Program-made: the position numbers and the translations under genes | The notes under the pieces: model-generated | Told to the model about the DNA's origin: nothing | Databases searched by the model: none | What the model saw: the letters and a program-made list of their open reading frames with translations, nothing else | Shown: positions 50,346 to 60,764 of the stretch, piece after piece | Position numbering within the stretch: position 1 is the first letter of the stretch | How the letters are laid out: each line of letters opens with the position of its first letter | Source of the DNA: Phycisphaerales bacterium | GTDB taxonomy: Bacteria; Planctomycetota; Phycisphaerae; Phycisphaerales; UBA1924 | Direction: 5' to 3' | Assembly (NCBI GenBank): GCA_017642965.1 | Contig: JAEPOJ010000015.1 | Location: forward strand, 16,621-80,620 | Length of the DNA stretch: 64,000 nt

Positions 50346-51332
50346 TCAGTCGTCCTCGCTCACGCTCGCAAGGTCCCGAACCGCGACCTCCAGCGCATCC
50401 ACCACGCCGGCCATCCGTGTAAAGTCCAACGTCTCGATCGTGTCGCTCTCCTGGTGGTAGTGGGGCGTGCGGAACTCGCTGGTGTCTGTGATCATCACCG
50501 CGTTGTACCCCGCCATCCAGAAGTTCCCATGATCACTCCGCCAGATCGCCCGCACCATCGCCGGCAGCGCCGCCTCCACAACATTCGCCCGCCCGCTCGA
50601 CCGCATCGACGCGCTGATCGACTCAACGAGCCCCCGGTCCTCGAATCGACCGACCACCCCAATGAAGTCACCCGTATCAGGCAGGTTCATCCCCAGCTGC
50701 GCCGCCATGGACTGATCGAACGGGTAACGCTGCGACCCGGGCGCATCGTCGTAGTAGCCGAGCATCTCCAGCGACATCATCGCCACCACCGACTCGTTGC
50801 GGTTCTTGGCCGCGCGTGCATACGCGAAGCTCCCCATCACACCGCCGTAGCTGTTGCTGCTCTCCTCGTTGGTGAAGCCCACCCATCGCACCGTCCGATC
50901 CATCGGCGCGTCCGCGAACCGCCGAGCCAGCTCAAGCATCGCCGCCACGCCAGAAGCGTTGTCATCCGCGCCCGGCGTGTTCAGTTCAGCGTCGTAGTGC
51001 GCCCCGATCACGATGATCTCGTCCGGGCGGGTCGTCCCGCGAAGCTCCGCGACGACATTGAACCCGCGCTCCGGCTTCTGCTCGTTCACCTGCTCCAGAT
51101 CGACCGCGTACCCCATCGATCCGAGCCGTTGCCCGACCCAGACGCCCGCATCGTTGAGCACACCCCGGTTCTCCGCATTCCGGTCCGCGTACTCCTCGCT
51201 GAGCACACGCACGTCCTCGTACAGCCGATCCTCGGTTGAACGCGTCTCCCGCGTCTGCTCCCCGACCCGCGGGCCCGCGGTGCAGCCCATGAGCAGCAAC
51301 GCCGCCCCAGTGAACAGTGTCCAAGTTTGCAT
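50346..51332 (-). CDS. M28-family metallopeptidase lipoprotein
   Basis: ATG 51332 has GGAAGG 7 nt upstream; an ATG 15 nt earlier lacks one. The 328-residue product has a lipobox LLLMGC (Cys17) and an M28 aminopeptidase domain. Co-catalytic zinc ligands and the catalytic glutamate are visible: GAHYD (His112), GADDNASG (Asp123), NEESSNSYG (Glu156/157), LEMLGY, and the later TPHYHQESDT. It probably trims peptides in the periplasm. Confidence 0.9.
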   Translation of the reverse strand: MQTWTLFTGAALLLMGCTAGPRVGEQTRETRSTEDRLYEDVRVLSEEYADRNAENRGVLNDAGVWVGQRLGSMGYAVDLEQVNEQKPERGFNVVAELRGTTRPDEIIVIGAHYDAELNTPGADDNASGVAAMLELARRFADAPMDRTVRWVGFTNEESSNSYGGVMGSFAYARAAKNRNESVVAMMSLEMLGYYDDAPGSQRYPFDQSMAAQLGMNLPDTGDFIGVVGRFEDRGLVESISASMRSSGRANVVEAALPAMVRAIWRSDHGNFWMAGYNAVMITDTSEFRTPHYHQESDTIETLDFTRMAGVVDALEVAVRDLASVSEDD

Positions 51333-51440
51333 ATTGCGCCCTTCCATTTTAAGTTAGTAACAACCGCGATGCTGATCCGAGCGAATCGGAGCTCGCCATG
51401 ATTCCCGATTGACCATCATACACCAGCACCAGGGGACCAC

Positions 51441-52775
51441 ATGATTGTTCAGAAGCACTTCACTACCCTGACGATCGCCACAGCGCTCACTTCCATCTCC
51501 ACGCAGGCGATCGCCCAGTCCGACTCCATCTGTCTGATCGACCAGCGATTCTCACGTGTCGACCTCTACCCCGTCGGGGAGCACCCGGGCCAGGTCGAGC
51601 TCGCCGACCTCGACCAGGACGGTTACCTCGACGCGGTCGTCCTGAACCGCACCGCCGGTTCGTTCACGGTCCTGCTCGGCGATCCCAGCGGCGCCTTCAC
51701 CCACCTGACTGAGATCCCGACCGGCCAGCTCCCGACCGCGCAGGAGTTCGACGACATCGACCACGACGGCGATACCGACCTGCTCATCGTCGATGCCGAA
51801 ACCGACGAAATCACCATCTTCCTCAACGATGGCAACGCGGGCTTCGTGGAGCACAGCCGCGTCGAAGTGGGGGAGCGGTCACGCTCGATCAAGGTTGCGG
51901 ACTTCAACAACGACGGGTACACAGACATCGTGTGCACGCATCACCAGTATCAGATCGACGACCCGACCATCGAGATACTCCTCGGCGGGCCCAACATCAC
52001 ATTCGCCGAACCCTTCGGGCTCTACGACGATATGCACACAAACGACGTATCGATCGCCGATTTCAATAACGACGGCAACGCCGATATTGCCGCGCTCGAA
52101 GGGATCTACCCCAGCGCCAACCGCGGACGCATCTACCTCGGGAACGGGAACGCCACGTTCGACGATCCGATCCTCTTCAACTCAAGGCGTTCAACCATCA
52201 CCTCGACCGTCGCCGACATGAACAACGACGGCCACCTCGACATCGTCTCGGTAAGCCGGATCGATTTCAGCGTCATCATTCACTACGGGGACGGAACCGG
52301 CGCATTCAACGATGATCGTCAAATCCCGCTGTTCGTCGAGGCCGCCAACGTCGCAACAGCCCACCTGAACGATGACGACATGCTCGACATCGTTGTCTCA
52401 TACGACGGGATACTGATCGGCGACGGAGGCGGGATCTCCATCCTCGAGAGCAGATCCAACGGTTCGTTCAGGCTCAACTACGTGCCAAACATCGGACTCA
52501 GCTCGTGGGTTGCCGTCGCGGATCTCAATGATGATGGTCAAACCGATTTCGTCGCGCCCGCGCGGGGCACGGATTCGCTCGAAGTCTTCCTCGACCAGTG
52601 CGGCGTCTGCCCGGCAGACCTCAACGGCGACGGCATGCTCGACTACTTCGATGTCAGCGCACTGCTCAACCCGAATCCGGGCGCGAATCAGTTTCTGGAT
52701 TACAACCTCGACGGCACCACAAACTTCTTCGACATCAGCGACTTCCTGATCGACTTCCAGAGCGGCTGCCCCTGA
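51441..52775 (+). CDS. Secreted FG-GAP/VCBS-repeat protein with dockerin-like tail
   Basis: The 444-residue protein has a signal peptide (QAIAQ) and at least five FG-GAP/VCBS-type repeats with calcium-loop motifs (DLDQDGYLD, DIDHDGDTD, DFNNDGYTD, DFNNDGNAD, DMNNDGHLD, DLNDDGQTD), so a beta-propeller is expected. It ends with DLNGDGMLDYFDVSALL...DYNLDGTTNFFDISDFLIDFQSGCP, the same paired Ca-loop end as at 32345. Function unknown, probably extracellular binding. Confidence 0.88.
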   Translation: MIVQKHFTTLTIATALTSISTQAIAQSDSICLIDQRFSRVDLYPVGEHPGQVELADLDQDGYLDAVVLNRTAGSFTVLLGDPSGAFTHLTEIPTGQLPTAQEFDDIDHDGDTDLLIVDAETDEITIFLNDGNAGFVEHSRVEVGERSRSIKVADFNNDGYTDIVCTHHQYQIDDPTIEILLGGPNITFAEPFGLYDDMHTNDVSIADFNNDGNADIAALEGIYPSANRGRIYLGNGNATFDDPILFNSRRSTITSTVADMNNDGHLDIVSVSRIDFSVIIHYGDGTGAFNDDRQIPLFVEAANVATAHLNDDDMLDIVVSYDGILIGDGGGISILESRSNGSFRLNYVPNIGLSSWVAVADLNDDGQTDFVAPARGTDSLEVFLDQCGVCPADLNGDGMLDYFDVSALLNPNPGANQFLDYNLDGTTNFFDISDFLIDFQSGCP

Positions 52776-54686
52776 TCACGCGTTCGCTTTCGCCTTCTCC
52801 TGACGGGCCGCACGCTTCCGCATCGCCTCGTTCAGCTCCACCTTGCGGATCCGGATCGACTTCGGCGTCAGCTCAACCAGCTCGTCGTCCTCGATGTACT
52901 CCAGCGCCTGCTCGAGCGAGAGAGTCTTGGGCTGCTTGAGCGTGACGGTCGCTTCCTTGTTCGCGCTCCGCATGTTGTCGAGCTTCTTCACACGCACGGC
53001 ATTCACATCGATGTCCGTGCCCTTGTTGTGCTCGCCCACGACCTGGCCCGAGTAGACCTTGTCGCCCGGGCGCACAAGCATCACGCCGCGGTCGTGCAGG
53101 TTCTCGACCGCGTAGCTCGTCACCTGCCCGGTCTCCGTGCAGATCATCACCCCGGCATGCCGCTTCGGGCGCTCGCCGGTCACCGGCACAAACTCCAGGA
53201 ACGTGTGGTGCATGATGCCCTCGCCCTGCGTCGCCGTCAGCACACGCCCACGCATGCCGATCAGCGCCCGCGACGTGATCTTGAACACGCAGTGCGTCAT
53301 CCCGTCACCACGCTGCTCGACCTTCACGATCTCGCCCTTTCGCTCACCAACGATCTGCATCACCGCACCCACCGCGTCGTCCGGGGCATCGACCACCAGC
53401 TCCTCGAGCGGCTCACACTTCACGCCATCGATCACCTTCTCGATCACGATCGGGCGACCAACCGCAAGCTCGTAGCCCTCGCGGCGCATGGTCTCCAGCA
53501 GGATGCCCAGGTGCAGCAGGCCCCGCCCGGACACGATGAACTCGTCCATGCTCCGGCCCGGCTCAACACGCAGCGCCACGTTGTGCTCCAGCTCACGCTC
53601 CAGACGCGTCTTGATCTGACGCGACGTCACGTACTCGCCCTCGTTGCCGGCGAACGGCGAATCGTTCACGCGGAACGCCATCGAGACCGTCGGCTCATCG
53701 ATCGCCACCTCGTCCATCGCCTCCGGGTGATCCGGATCACAGATCGTGTCGCCGATGTCCAGGTCGCCGAGCCCCGAAATCGCGCACAGATCACCAGCGC
53801 TGACGTACTCCCGATCAACCTTGCCAAGACCCTGGAAGCCCTCGAGCGTACCGATCTTCGCCTTCACTTCCTTGGTCTTGCCACCCTCAAGGTGCTTGAC
53901 GATCACCACCGGCTGACCGGCGTGAAGCGTGCCCTGATAGATGCGACCGACGCCGATCCGACCAACATACTCGCTGAACCCCAGCGTCGTGATCTGCATC
54001 CGCAGCGGCTTCTCGATGTACACGTCCGGGTGCGGCACATGCTTCACAATCGCCTCAAACACCGGCTGCAGGTTCTGGCCCTTGCTCGAGCCATCCCACT
54101 CGTCGATCGCCCAGCCGTCACGCGCCGAAGCGTACACCACCGGGAAGTCCAGCGCATTATCATCCGCGCCCAGGGCAACCAGCAGGTCGAAGACCTCGCC
54201 GATCACCCGGTCCGGGTCGCCGTCCGGGCGGTCACACTTGTTGATCACCACCACCGGCTTGAGCCCGTTCTCCAGCGCCTTGCCCAGCACGAACCGCGTC
54301 TGCGGCATCGGTCCCTCGTACGCATCAACCACAAGGATGCACCCGTCCGCCATCTGCAGCACGCGCTCCACCTCGCCGCCGAAGTCCGCGTGGCCCGGCG
54401 TGTCGATGATGTTGATCCGGTAATCCGTGTCGTCCACCGCGTGGTAGTTCACCGCGCAGTTCTTGGACAGGATCGTGATCCCTCGTTCTCGCTCCAGATC
54501 GTTGCTGTCCAGAATCAGCCCGTGCTGACCGCCCTCAAGCTTCTCAAGCTCACCCGCACGGAAGTTCCCCGACTGCTTGAGCAGGTTGTCAACCAGCGTC
54601 GTTTTGCCGTGGTCGACGTGCGCGATGATCGCGACATTCCGCAGCGACGCGATGTCGCTGCTCGATTCATGACGGATAGCTGCCAT
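52776..54686 (-). CDS. typA: Ribosome-binding GTPase TypA/BipA
   Basis: The 636-residue protein is an EF-G-like GTPase: G1 AHVDHGKTT (22-30), G2 ERERGITI, G3 [15 protein letters not shown]4 NKCDRPDGD. Domains II, III and V follow, with the TypA-specific C-terminus ([50 protein letters not shown]). It acts on ribosome assembly and stress adaptation. The 251-bp gap upstream is shared with the divergent PEP-CTERM gene. Confidence 0.97.
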   Translation of the reverse strand: MAAIRHESSSDIASLRNVAIIAHVDHGKTTLVDNLLKQSGNFRAGELEKLEGGQHGLILDSNDLERERGITILSKNCAVNYHAVDDTDYRINIIDTPGHADFGGEVERVLQMADGCILVVDAYEGPMPQTRFVLGKALENGLKPVVVINKCDRPDGDPDRVIGEVFDLLVALGADDNALDFPVVYASARDGWAIDEWDGSSKGQNLQPVFEAIVKHVPHPDVYIEKPLRMQITTLGFSEYVGRIGVGRIYQGTLHAGQPVVIVKHLEGGKTKEVKAKIGTLEGFQGLGKVDREYVSAGDLCAISGLGDLDIGDTICDPDHPEAMDEVAIDEPTVSMAFRVNDSPFAGNEGEYVTSRQIKTRLERELEHNVALRVEPGRSMDEFIVSGRGLLHLGILLETMRREGYELAVGRPIVIEKVIDGVKCEPLEELVVDAPDDAVGAVMQIVGERKGEIVKVEQRGDGMTHCVFKITSRALIGMRGRVLTATQGEGIMHHTFLEFVPVTGERPKRHAGVMICTETGQVTSYAVENLHDRGVMLVRPGDKVYSGQVVGEHNKGTDIDVNAVRVKKLDNMRSANKEATVTLKQPKTLSLEQALEYIEDDELVELTPKSIRIRKVELNEAMRKRAARQEKAKANA

Positions 54687-54937
54687 GGGTGCTCCAAATC
54701 CTTGCCAGGAGGCGAGTTCTGTTCGTCCGCCGATCGTCCGGATCGCGGGGAGAAATCGTATACACGCCGCTTATCCGGACCAGTTCAAACCAAGAAACAC
54801 TTCCCCATCTTCCCCCACCCGCACCCACGAAACCCCCGACGCACCCAATCTCCCGAACCCGCTCGCCCATACAGCGCCTTCCCCTCATGGTGTACATGCC
54901 CGAACCCCGGGCCAGACATCGCAAGAGAGGAACCGCT

Positions 54938-55882
54938 ATGGACACCCGACTCACCGTGCTCGCGCTCTGCGCGGGCACCACCCTCATCCCGTCGATCGCA
55001 CACGCCGATCTCCAACTCTACGGCATCGGTTTCGAGAACCCCGGCGGGGACGCTGCCGGCATCTGGTCACACCACACAAGATCAGAGCTCGGGGGGCCAT
55101 ACACAAACGTGCTCGGACGCTTCGGCAACGAAACCGTCACTCTCCGACTCAACGCCACCGAAGCAAACACCGCCGGGCTAGGCGACTCAGGAGCCGGCGC
55201 GGGCGGCGGCGATGGCAGCGGGGGAGGAAGTCAGGGCGACCGCCCATTCAACCTTCAATCACGCCCCGTGCTCGCAGACCGCATACGGGTCCCGTACCCG
55301 GACGACGGCGGGGGCGGAAACGGCGGTAACTCACCACCAGACAACCCATTCAGCTTCGACTACGACGGCCCCAAGTTCGATCTCGGCGGCGGCTGGAACG
55401 GCGGCGGCGACCCACCGGACGACCGGGTCGGGTTCACCGCAGGCACGTACGCCCTCAAGTTCGATCTCATGCTCTTTGACTCGTGGGACGGGAACTCGAT
55501 CAACTACGGGCAGGACAAGTTTGCCGTGAACATCAACGGTGTAACCGTCTTCGACGAATACCTGCAGATCCACTATCTGCCGGGCAACTTCCGCATGCCA
55601 GACGAGATCCCGACACAGAACGCCTTCAACAACGCCTGGCAGGACCTGATCTTCCGCGATATCACGCTCTACTTCGACATCGCCACGAAAGCCGACCACT
55701 TCGATTTCTCGTTTATCGGCACCCTCGATCAGGCGCTCATAGACGAGTCGTGGGGCATCGACAACATCCGCGTCGAGGCCGTGGGGCGTGTCGCACCAAT
55801 GTCTGCACCGGTCGTTCCTACGCCCGCATCACTCACGCTGCTCGCAGGCGGGATCGGACTCATGACCAAACGCAGGCGATGA
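54938..55882 (+). CDS. Secreted PEP-CTERM protein with Gly/Asn-rich linker
   Basis: ATG 54938 has AGAGAGG upstream. The 314-residue product has a signal peptide (SIAHA). Its first domain begins DLQLYGIGFENPGGDAAG. A Gly/Asp/Pro-rich central stretch (about 80-165: GAGAGGGDGSGGGSQG, DDGGGGNGGNSPP) follows, then a beta domain with KFAVNINGVTVFDEYLQI and WGIDNIRVEAVG. The PEP-CTERM tail PTPASLTLLAGGIGLMTKRRR closes it. Exported and probably exosortase-processed; function unknown. Confidence 0.85.
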   Translation: MDTRLTVLALCAGTTLIPSIAHADLQLYGIGFENPGGDAAGIWSHHTRSELGGPYTNVLGRFGNETVTLRLNATEANTAGLGDSGAGAGGGDGSGGGSQGDRPFNLQSRPVLADRIRVPYPDDGGGGNGGNSPPDNPFSFDYDGPKFDLGGGWNGGGDPPDDRVGFTAGTYALKFDLMLFDSWDGNSINYGQDKFAVNINGVTVFDEYLQIHYLPGNFRMPDEIPTQNAFNNAWQDLIFRDITLYFDIATKADHFDFSFIGTLDQALIDESWGIDNIRVEAVGRVAPMSAPVVPTPASLTLLAGGIGLMTKRRR

Positions 55883-56839
55883 TCAGCGCGGATTCCGTTT
55901 CGCGGCAACACGCGCGGGCGAAGGAACACGCACGTCCCACACCAGCCCCACGCGGCTCATCAGCAGGATGATCAGGTAGCTGATATCAAGCTGCCACCAT
56001 CGCAGCCCGTGACGGGCGCTCGTCGGGAACGCGTGGTGGTTGTTGTGCCAGCCCTCGCCGAGCCCCAGCACCCCGAAGATCGGGTTGTTGCGGCTCTCGT
56101 CGTGGCTCTTGAACGGCCGCGTGCCCCAGATGTGGCACACCGAGTTGATGCTCCACGTCACGTGGTGCACAAAGAACACCCGGACCAGCCCGCCCCAGAT
56201 AAACCCGAGCAGCGCCCCGGTCCACGTCATCGTGATCAGCCCGCCAAGCACCGCCGGGATCAGCAGCCCCAGCAGAACCCACAGCGGGAACAGCGCGCTC
56301 ATCGTCGTGATCAGGCGGTCCTTCTTCAGGTCAACGACATACTTCTGCAGCGACAAACTCCGCGAGCGGAACAGCCACCCCATATGGGCGTGCCACATGC
56401 CCTTGATCGCGTTCCAGACACCGGCCCCGTGCGTGTGCGGCGAGTGGGGGTCATGCTCATCGTCGCTGTGCTGATGGTGGCTGCGATGCACCGCGGCCCA
56501 CTGCAGAACAGAGCCCTCCAGCGCCATCGATCCCGAGATCGCCAGCAGCGCCTGGACGAACCGAGACGTCTGGAAGCTCTTGTGCGTGAAGTACCGGTGA
56601 TACCCGATCGTGATCCCCAGCCCGCTGACGAGGTACATGCCGAAGAGCAGCACAAGGTAGATCCAGTTGAAGGCGATGCCCCAGAGCAGGGAAATCGCCA
56701 CAATCAGGCCAATGAAAGGCAGGCAGACACCCACCAGATTCACAAGCCGCACACGCATAGGCACGTGCTCGGTGTGATCTCGATCAGTTACAGGTTCTTC
56801 ATTCTGGGCGCGAATCGCGTCAGTCGTGGTTCTGGGCAT
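55883..56839 (-). CDS. Acyl-CoA/acyl-lipid delta-9-type fatty acid desaturase
   Basis: The 318-residue membrane desaturase has the three His boxes HRYFTH (81-86), HRSHH (118-122) and HNNHH (265-269) in the order and spacing of stearoyl-CoA desaturases, with four hydrophobic segments between them. It inserts a cis double bond using diiron, O2 and an electron donor, adjusting membrane fluidity. ATG 56839 is chosen because it starts before the first membrane segment; upstream in-frame codons lack family resemblance. Same direction as thyA. Confidence 0.9.
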   Translation of the reverse strand: MPRTTTDAIRAQNEEPVTDRDHTEHVPMRVRLVNLVGVCLPFIGLIVAISLLWGIAFNWIYLVLLFGMYLVSGLGITIGYHRYFTHKSFQTSRFVQALLAISGSMALEGSVLQWAAVHRSHHQHSDDEHDPHSPHTHGAGVWNAIKGMWHAHMGWLFRSRSLSLQKYVVDLKKDRLITTMSALFPLWVLLGLLIPAVLGGLITMTWTGALLGFIWGGLVRVFFVHHVTWSINSVCHIWGTRPFKSHDESRNNPIFGVLGLGEGWHNNHHAFPTSARHGLRWWQLDISYLIILLMSRVGLVWDVRVPSPARVAAKRNPR

Positions 56840-57027
56840 GTAGTTCTCAGTGAGGGAAGCCGGATGCATGATCGCGACCCGGCGGGGGGATCTCCACGAT
56901 ACCAGATCGCCATCAGGCGTGGAGGCACAACTTGTACATCCATAAAAGCCGATCAGGTCGTCCGAATCCGGGAAGTTGTGTGAATCTCGTGCAAATAGAC
57001 GCGCAAGATTCACAGAAAAAAACGAAC

Positions 57028-57888
57028 TCAGACCGCAACAGCCGCCTTGATATGCGGGTGTGGGTTGTAATCCACCAACTCAAAGTCCTCGAACGTGAAA
57101 TCAAAGATCGACTTCACTTCAGGATTGATCCGCATCGTCGGCAGCGCTCTCGCTTCACGAGACAGCTGCTCATCCACCTGAGGCAGGTGATTCAGGTAAA
57201 TATGCGCATCGCCCAGCGTATGAATAAACGCCCCAGGGCGATACCCGGTCGTCTGCGCCAGCATCATCGTCAGCAGCGCGTACGACGCGATATTAAAGGG
57301 CACACCCAGGAACAGGTCCGCGGACCGCTGGTACAGCTGGCAGTTGAGCCAGTCCTTCCCACCGTCCGTCGCACGCTGCACATTGAACTGGAACAAGCAG
57401 TGACACGCGGGCAGCGCCATCTGCTCCAACTCACCGGGGTTCCACGCCGTCACGATGTGCCGACGAGAGCACGGGTTTTCCACAAGCGAACGTTCGAGCT
57501 CCGCGATCTGGTCCACCGTGCCGCCATCGGGCTTCGCCCACGACCGCCACTGCGACCCATACACCGGCCCCAGGTTCCCCTCCTCGTCCGCCCACTCATC
57601 CCAGATCGAGACCCCGTTCTCCTTCAGATACGCGATATTCGTCTCGCCCTTCAGGAACCAGAGCAGCTCATGGATAATGGACCGCAGGTGCAGCTTCTTC
57701 GTCGTCACCGCCGGAAACCCAGACTGGATCCCCTTCTCGATAAACGCCTCACGCGCCCCCGGCGCATCGTGCGACAGGAAATACCGGCTCTGATGCCCGA
57801 ACACCGAGATCGTCCCGATCCCGGTCCGATCATCGCAAGGCGTGCCCTCCGCGAGCACCCGACGAAGAATTTCGTGGTACTGAATCAT
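57028..57888 (-). CDS. thyA: Thymidylate synthase ThyA
   Basis: ThyA methylates dUMP to dTMP using methylenetetrahydrofolate. The 286-residue protein has [19 protein letters not shown], the dUMP-binding [13 protein letters not shown], catalytic Cys162 in [10 protein letters not shown] (usual PPCH has Ala for the second Pro), [20 protein letters not shown] and the C-terminal folate contacts ending KAAVAV. Length and motifs are complete. Confidence 0.96.
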   Translation of the reverse strand: MIQYHEILRRVLAEGTPCDDRTGIGTISVFGHQSRYFLSHDAPGAREAFIEKGIQSGFPAVTTKKLHLRSIIHELLWFLKGETNIAYLKENGVSIWDEWADEEGNLGPVYGSQWRSWAKPDGGTVDQIAELERSLVENPCSRRHIVTAWNPGELEQMALPACHCLFQFNVQRATDGGKDWLNCQLYQRSADLFLGVPFNIASYALLTMMLAQTTGYRPGAFIHTLGDAHIYLNHLPQVDEQLSREARALPTMRINPEVKSIFDFTFEDFELVDYNPHPHIKAAVAV

Positions 57889-57960
57889 GATGAAACAGTG
57901 TACACAACCCGCCCCAACCGTGCGATCCCCCGAACACTCCAGATCACCACAGAATCAACG

Positions 57961-57988
57961 AAAAACCGCCCGGCTTCACGCTGGGCGG
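57961..57988 (-). terminator. Terminator of the PEP-CTERM gene at 58020
   Basis: Stem CCGCCC/GGGCGG (57966-57971, 57983-57988) is followed on the minus strand by TTTTT, just after the stop of the gene ending at 58020. Confidence 0.8.
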
Positions 57989-58019
57989 CTGACAGAGTTG
58001 ATCGAGAACGTGATCTGCT

Positions 58020-58829
58020 TCACCGAAGCCTGCGTGTACCCCAAAGGCCAGCAAACCCCAGCAACGCGGTCCCCGACGGGGATGGAATCCGGAATACCTC
58101 CGTACTCGCCGCACCGAGCAGATCCCCCTGGAACCCACTGAGCGTGCCATAGAGCGATGTCGAACCATCGTCGGTATCAAAAGTGTGCAGGCCGCCGTTT
58201 CCATCGAGCAAAAACAGGTCAGCCCCAAGCTCAAGGAACGAGACCGGGCTAAAGCCCACGTCATACGAATCCAACTGCATCCCACTCGCAGAGTTGAAGA
58301 CAATCACACTGTCGTTCTGATAATCTGCACCCAGAAACCTGTTCGGCGCGATCTCCTGATGATCGAAGAACAGCCCGCCCACCGTAGACTGAATATCGGC
58401 AAGCTCAGTAAAGGTTGAGGTGAAGGGATCGAATCTCGCACCGATGTAATCATTAAGATCAGGCCCGATGCGACGGACCGACATAAAAATGTCTCCCCGA
58501 TGTGTTCCCGAGAAGCCGGACGTAAAGAAAATCTCGTCCTCGCCCTCGTAATCATTCACATCAAAGATCACGGTCTCAGTCCCGGTGGTCATGTTGTGCT
58601 CGATCAACTGGTCAGTCACATTCGCGAGCATCCTGTTGTTGCCGGTGAAGATGATGTCGTTGATCGCCAAGCCGCCCTGGACCTGATAGATCTCGGTCGC
58701 CGCCAGCGATGAGCCATTCACGGAATAGATCCGCCCGTCCGCCCCAGCAACATAGAAATCCGAGAGCCCGGCCTGTGCCGCACCGCACGCGCACAGAATG
58801 ACAGCCGCGATCAGTCGTTGTTTCATCAT
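58020..58829 (-). CDS. Secreted PEP-CTERM-like protein
   Basis: The first of two adjacent ATGs (58829) has AGGAG 8 nt upstream. The 270-residue product has a signal peptide (GAAQAG) and a beta-propeller-like body with repeated short strands (ADGRIYSVNGSSL, NNRMLANVTDQLIEHN, GTETVIFDVNDYEGEDEIFF, SFLELGADLFLLDGNGGLHTF). It ends IPSPSGTALLGFAGLWGTRRLR, a PEP-CTERM-type tail. Function unknown. Confidence 0.82.
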   Translation of the reverse strand: MMKQRLIAAVILCACGAAQAGLSDFYVAGADGRIYSVNGSSLAATEIYQVQGGLAINDIIFTGNNRMLANVTDQLIEHNMTTGTETVIFDVNDYEGEDEIFFTSGFSGTHRGDIFMSVRRIGPDLNDYIGARFDPFTSTFTELADIQSTVGGLFFDHQEIAPNRFLGADYQNDSVIVFNSASGMQLDSYDVGFSPVSFLELGADLFLLDGNGGLHTFDTDDGSTSLYGTLSGFQGDLLGAASTEVFRIPSPSGTALLGFAGLWGTRRLR

Positions 58830-58854
58830 GATGAATCTCCTGCATGTGGAAATG

Positions 58855-58886
58855 AAAAAATCGCCCCCATCCAATATGGGGGCGAT
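58855..58886 (-). terminator. Rho-independent terminator of the M3 peptidase gene
   Basis: An 11-bp stem ATCGCCCCCAT/ATGGGGGCGAT (58860-58870, 58876-58886) is followed on the minus strand by a T run. It separates the peptidase gene from the PEP-CTERM gene downstream. Confidence 0.92.
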
Positions 58887-58930
58887 CTGAAACTGTTCCA
58901 ATAAAATCGCAGGTTGTTGAACGAAAGGAC

Positions 58931-60676
58931 TTATTCGGGAATCTTGTCGAGCTCGATCTGCACCCGCTCGACAAGACGACCAACCGTCTCGTCACCAAAG
59001 TCAAACGGCAGCCCCGCCGCCTCAAACAGCTGCGGCAACGGCTTGGAGCCGCCCAGCTGCATCGATCTCTTGTACGCAGCCAACGCCGCCTCCTCGCCCT
59101 GCTCCAGGCTGATCAGCCAGATGCCCAGCGCCCCAAGCTGCGCGATCCCGTACTCGATGTAGTAGAACGGCACCCCGAACAGGTGGCTCTGACGCTGCCA
59201 CACATACTTCCGCTCCTCCTCAAGCCCGTCCCAGTTCACCATGTGACCCTGGTGCCCGAAACGAGACTCAAGATCGAGCCACGCCTGCGCCCGCGCATCA
59301 CGCGAGTGCCCCGGGTTCGCGTACACCCAGTGCTGGAACGCATCGATGTTCGCGATCCAAGGCAGCAAGCCGATGCTCCCCTCAAGCTGCTTGCGACGTG
59401 CACGGTTCGCGTCCTCCTCGCTCGGGTAGTACGCATCCCAGTAGGGCATCGTCAGCAGCTCCATGCTCATCGACGCCACCTCCGCGTACTCCAGCGGCGC
59501 GCTGCGGTACCACACCAGCGGCTCATCGTTACAGTACATCGCGTGAAACGCGTGCCCCGCCTCGTGCACCATCGTCTCCACATCGCGGTGCTGACCCGCC
59601 GCGTTCATAAAGATGAACGGCAGCTTCGAGCGATCACGGAAATACAGGTACCCGCCCGGTGCCTTCCCCTTCCGCGAGTCCAGATCCAGCATCGCCCCGT
59701 TCGCCGTCCCGCTCGTGTTCGACCCGTCACCCATGCTCGCGAAGAACTCGCTTAGCTCCGGGCTCAGCTGATCAAACACCTTCTGCGTCTTGCCGACCAG
59801 GTCCTTGCCGCCCTCAAACGGCTCCAGCGCCGCCCGGTTCTTCGGATCCACCGCCAAGTCCCAAGGACGCAGCTGCTCAAGCCCGAGCTGCTCCCGGCGC
59901 TTCGCATCCAGCGCCGCCGTGAACGGCATCACATGCTTCTGCACGGCGTCATGGAACGCGTGGCACATCTCCGGCGTGTAATCGAACCGATGCTTGCTCT
60001 TAAACGCGTACCCGATGAAGTTCTCAAACCCCGCGTTCTCCGCAACCGTCTGGCGCTTCTGCACCATCGTGTCATAGATCCCGCTGATCTTCTCCTGATC
60101 ATCGAGCCGACGCTGAGCAACCTTCCGCCACGCCTCTTCGCGCACCGAGCGGTCAGCCGACTCCATGAACTTGCCCATCATGGGCATCGTCTTCTCTTCG
60201 CCCTTCCACTCGACCGTCATCGCCCCGCAGACCTTGTCGTACTCCTGATCCAGCTGCGCCAGCTCAGTCTCAATCGACACGTTCTCCGGACGGAACAGCT
60301 CAACATCAGCCGCCGTGTCACGGAAGAGCACCTCGAAGCGATCACTCGTCAGCCCGTGCTCCTCGCACAGCGCCTTCATCTTCTTGTCCAGCTCGAAGCT
60401 CACCGGCTTCACCTTCGGCACCACCGTCGTGATGAACGACGTGTACGCCGCCTGCTTGTCCTCATCGCCGGTGTCGCACGTCATATCGATGTACGTGTTC
60501 GCCCCGGACTCACCGATCGCCGCCTCCAACTCGCTGCGATCCAGGATCCACTTCTCGAGCTCTTCCTTCGTGCTCACCTCGCGATCAAGCAGCTTCCGCA
60601 GCAGCGGTTCAATATTCTCCCACTTGGTCGCATCGAGCACCTCAGGCACAAAGTCGGTCGTCGGCATCGTCGTCAT
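58931..60676 (-). CDS. M3-family oligoendopeptidase (PepF-like)
   Basis: ATG 60676 has TGGAG 6 nt upstream. The 581-residue protein is all-helical with the M3 zinc site HEAGH (371-375), the downstream EVASM glutamate and the late FYYIEYGIAQLGALGIW substrate-loop tyrosines. No signal peptide. It hydrolyses cytoplasmic oligopeptides. A strong terminator follows. Confidence 0.93.
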   Translation of the reverse strand: MTTMPTTDFVPEVLDATKWENIEPLLRKLLDREVSTKEELEKWILDRSELEAAIGESGANTYIDMTCDTGDEDKQAAYTSFITTVVPKVKPVSFELDKKMKALCEEHGLTSDRFEVLFRDTAADVELFRPENVSIETELAQLDQEYDKVCGAMTVEWKGEEKTMPMMGKFMESADRSVREEAWRKVAQRRLDDQEKISGIYDTMVQKRQTVAENAGFENFIGYAFKSKHRFDYTPEMCHAFHDAVQKHVMPFTAALDAKRREQLGLEQLRPWDLAVDPKNRAALEPFEGGKDLVGKTQKVFDQLSPELSEFFASMGDGSNTSGTANGAMLDLDSRKGKAPGGYLYFRDRSKLPFIFMNAAGQHRDVETMVHEAGHAFHAMYCNDEPLVWYRSAPLEYAEVASMSMELLTMPYWDAYYPSEEDANRARRKQLEGSIGLLPWIANIDAFQHWVYANPGHSRDARAQAWLDLESRFGHQGHMVNWDGLEEERKYVWQRQSHLFGVPFYYIEYGIAQLGALGIWLISLEQGEEAALAAYKRSMQLGGSKPLPQLFEAAGLPFDFGDETVGRLVERVQIELDKIPE

Positions 60677-60764
60677 CAATCACTCCAATAGTGTTGCCGC
60701 GCCCGCACAAGATCCGGGGGGCGCCGGGGGGTATCCTCTGGTTCTGTTCATTCTACGCGAGTTT

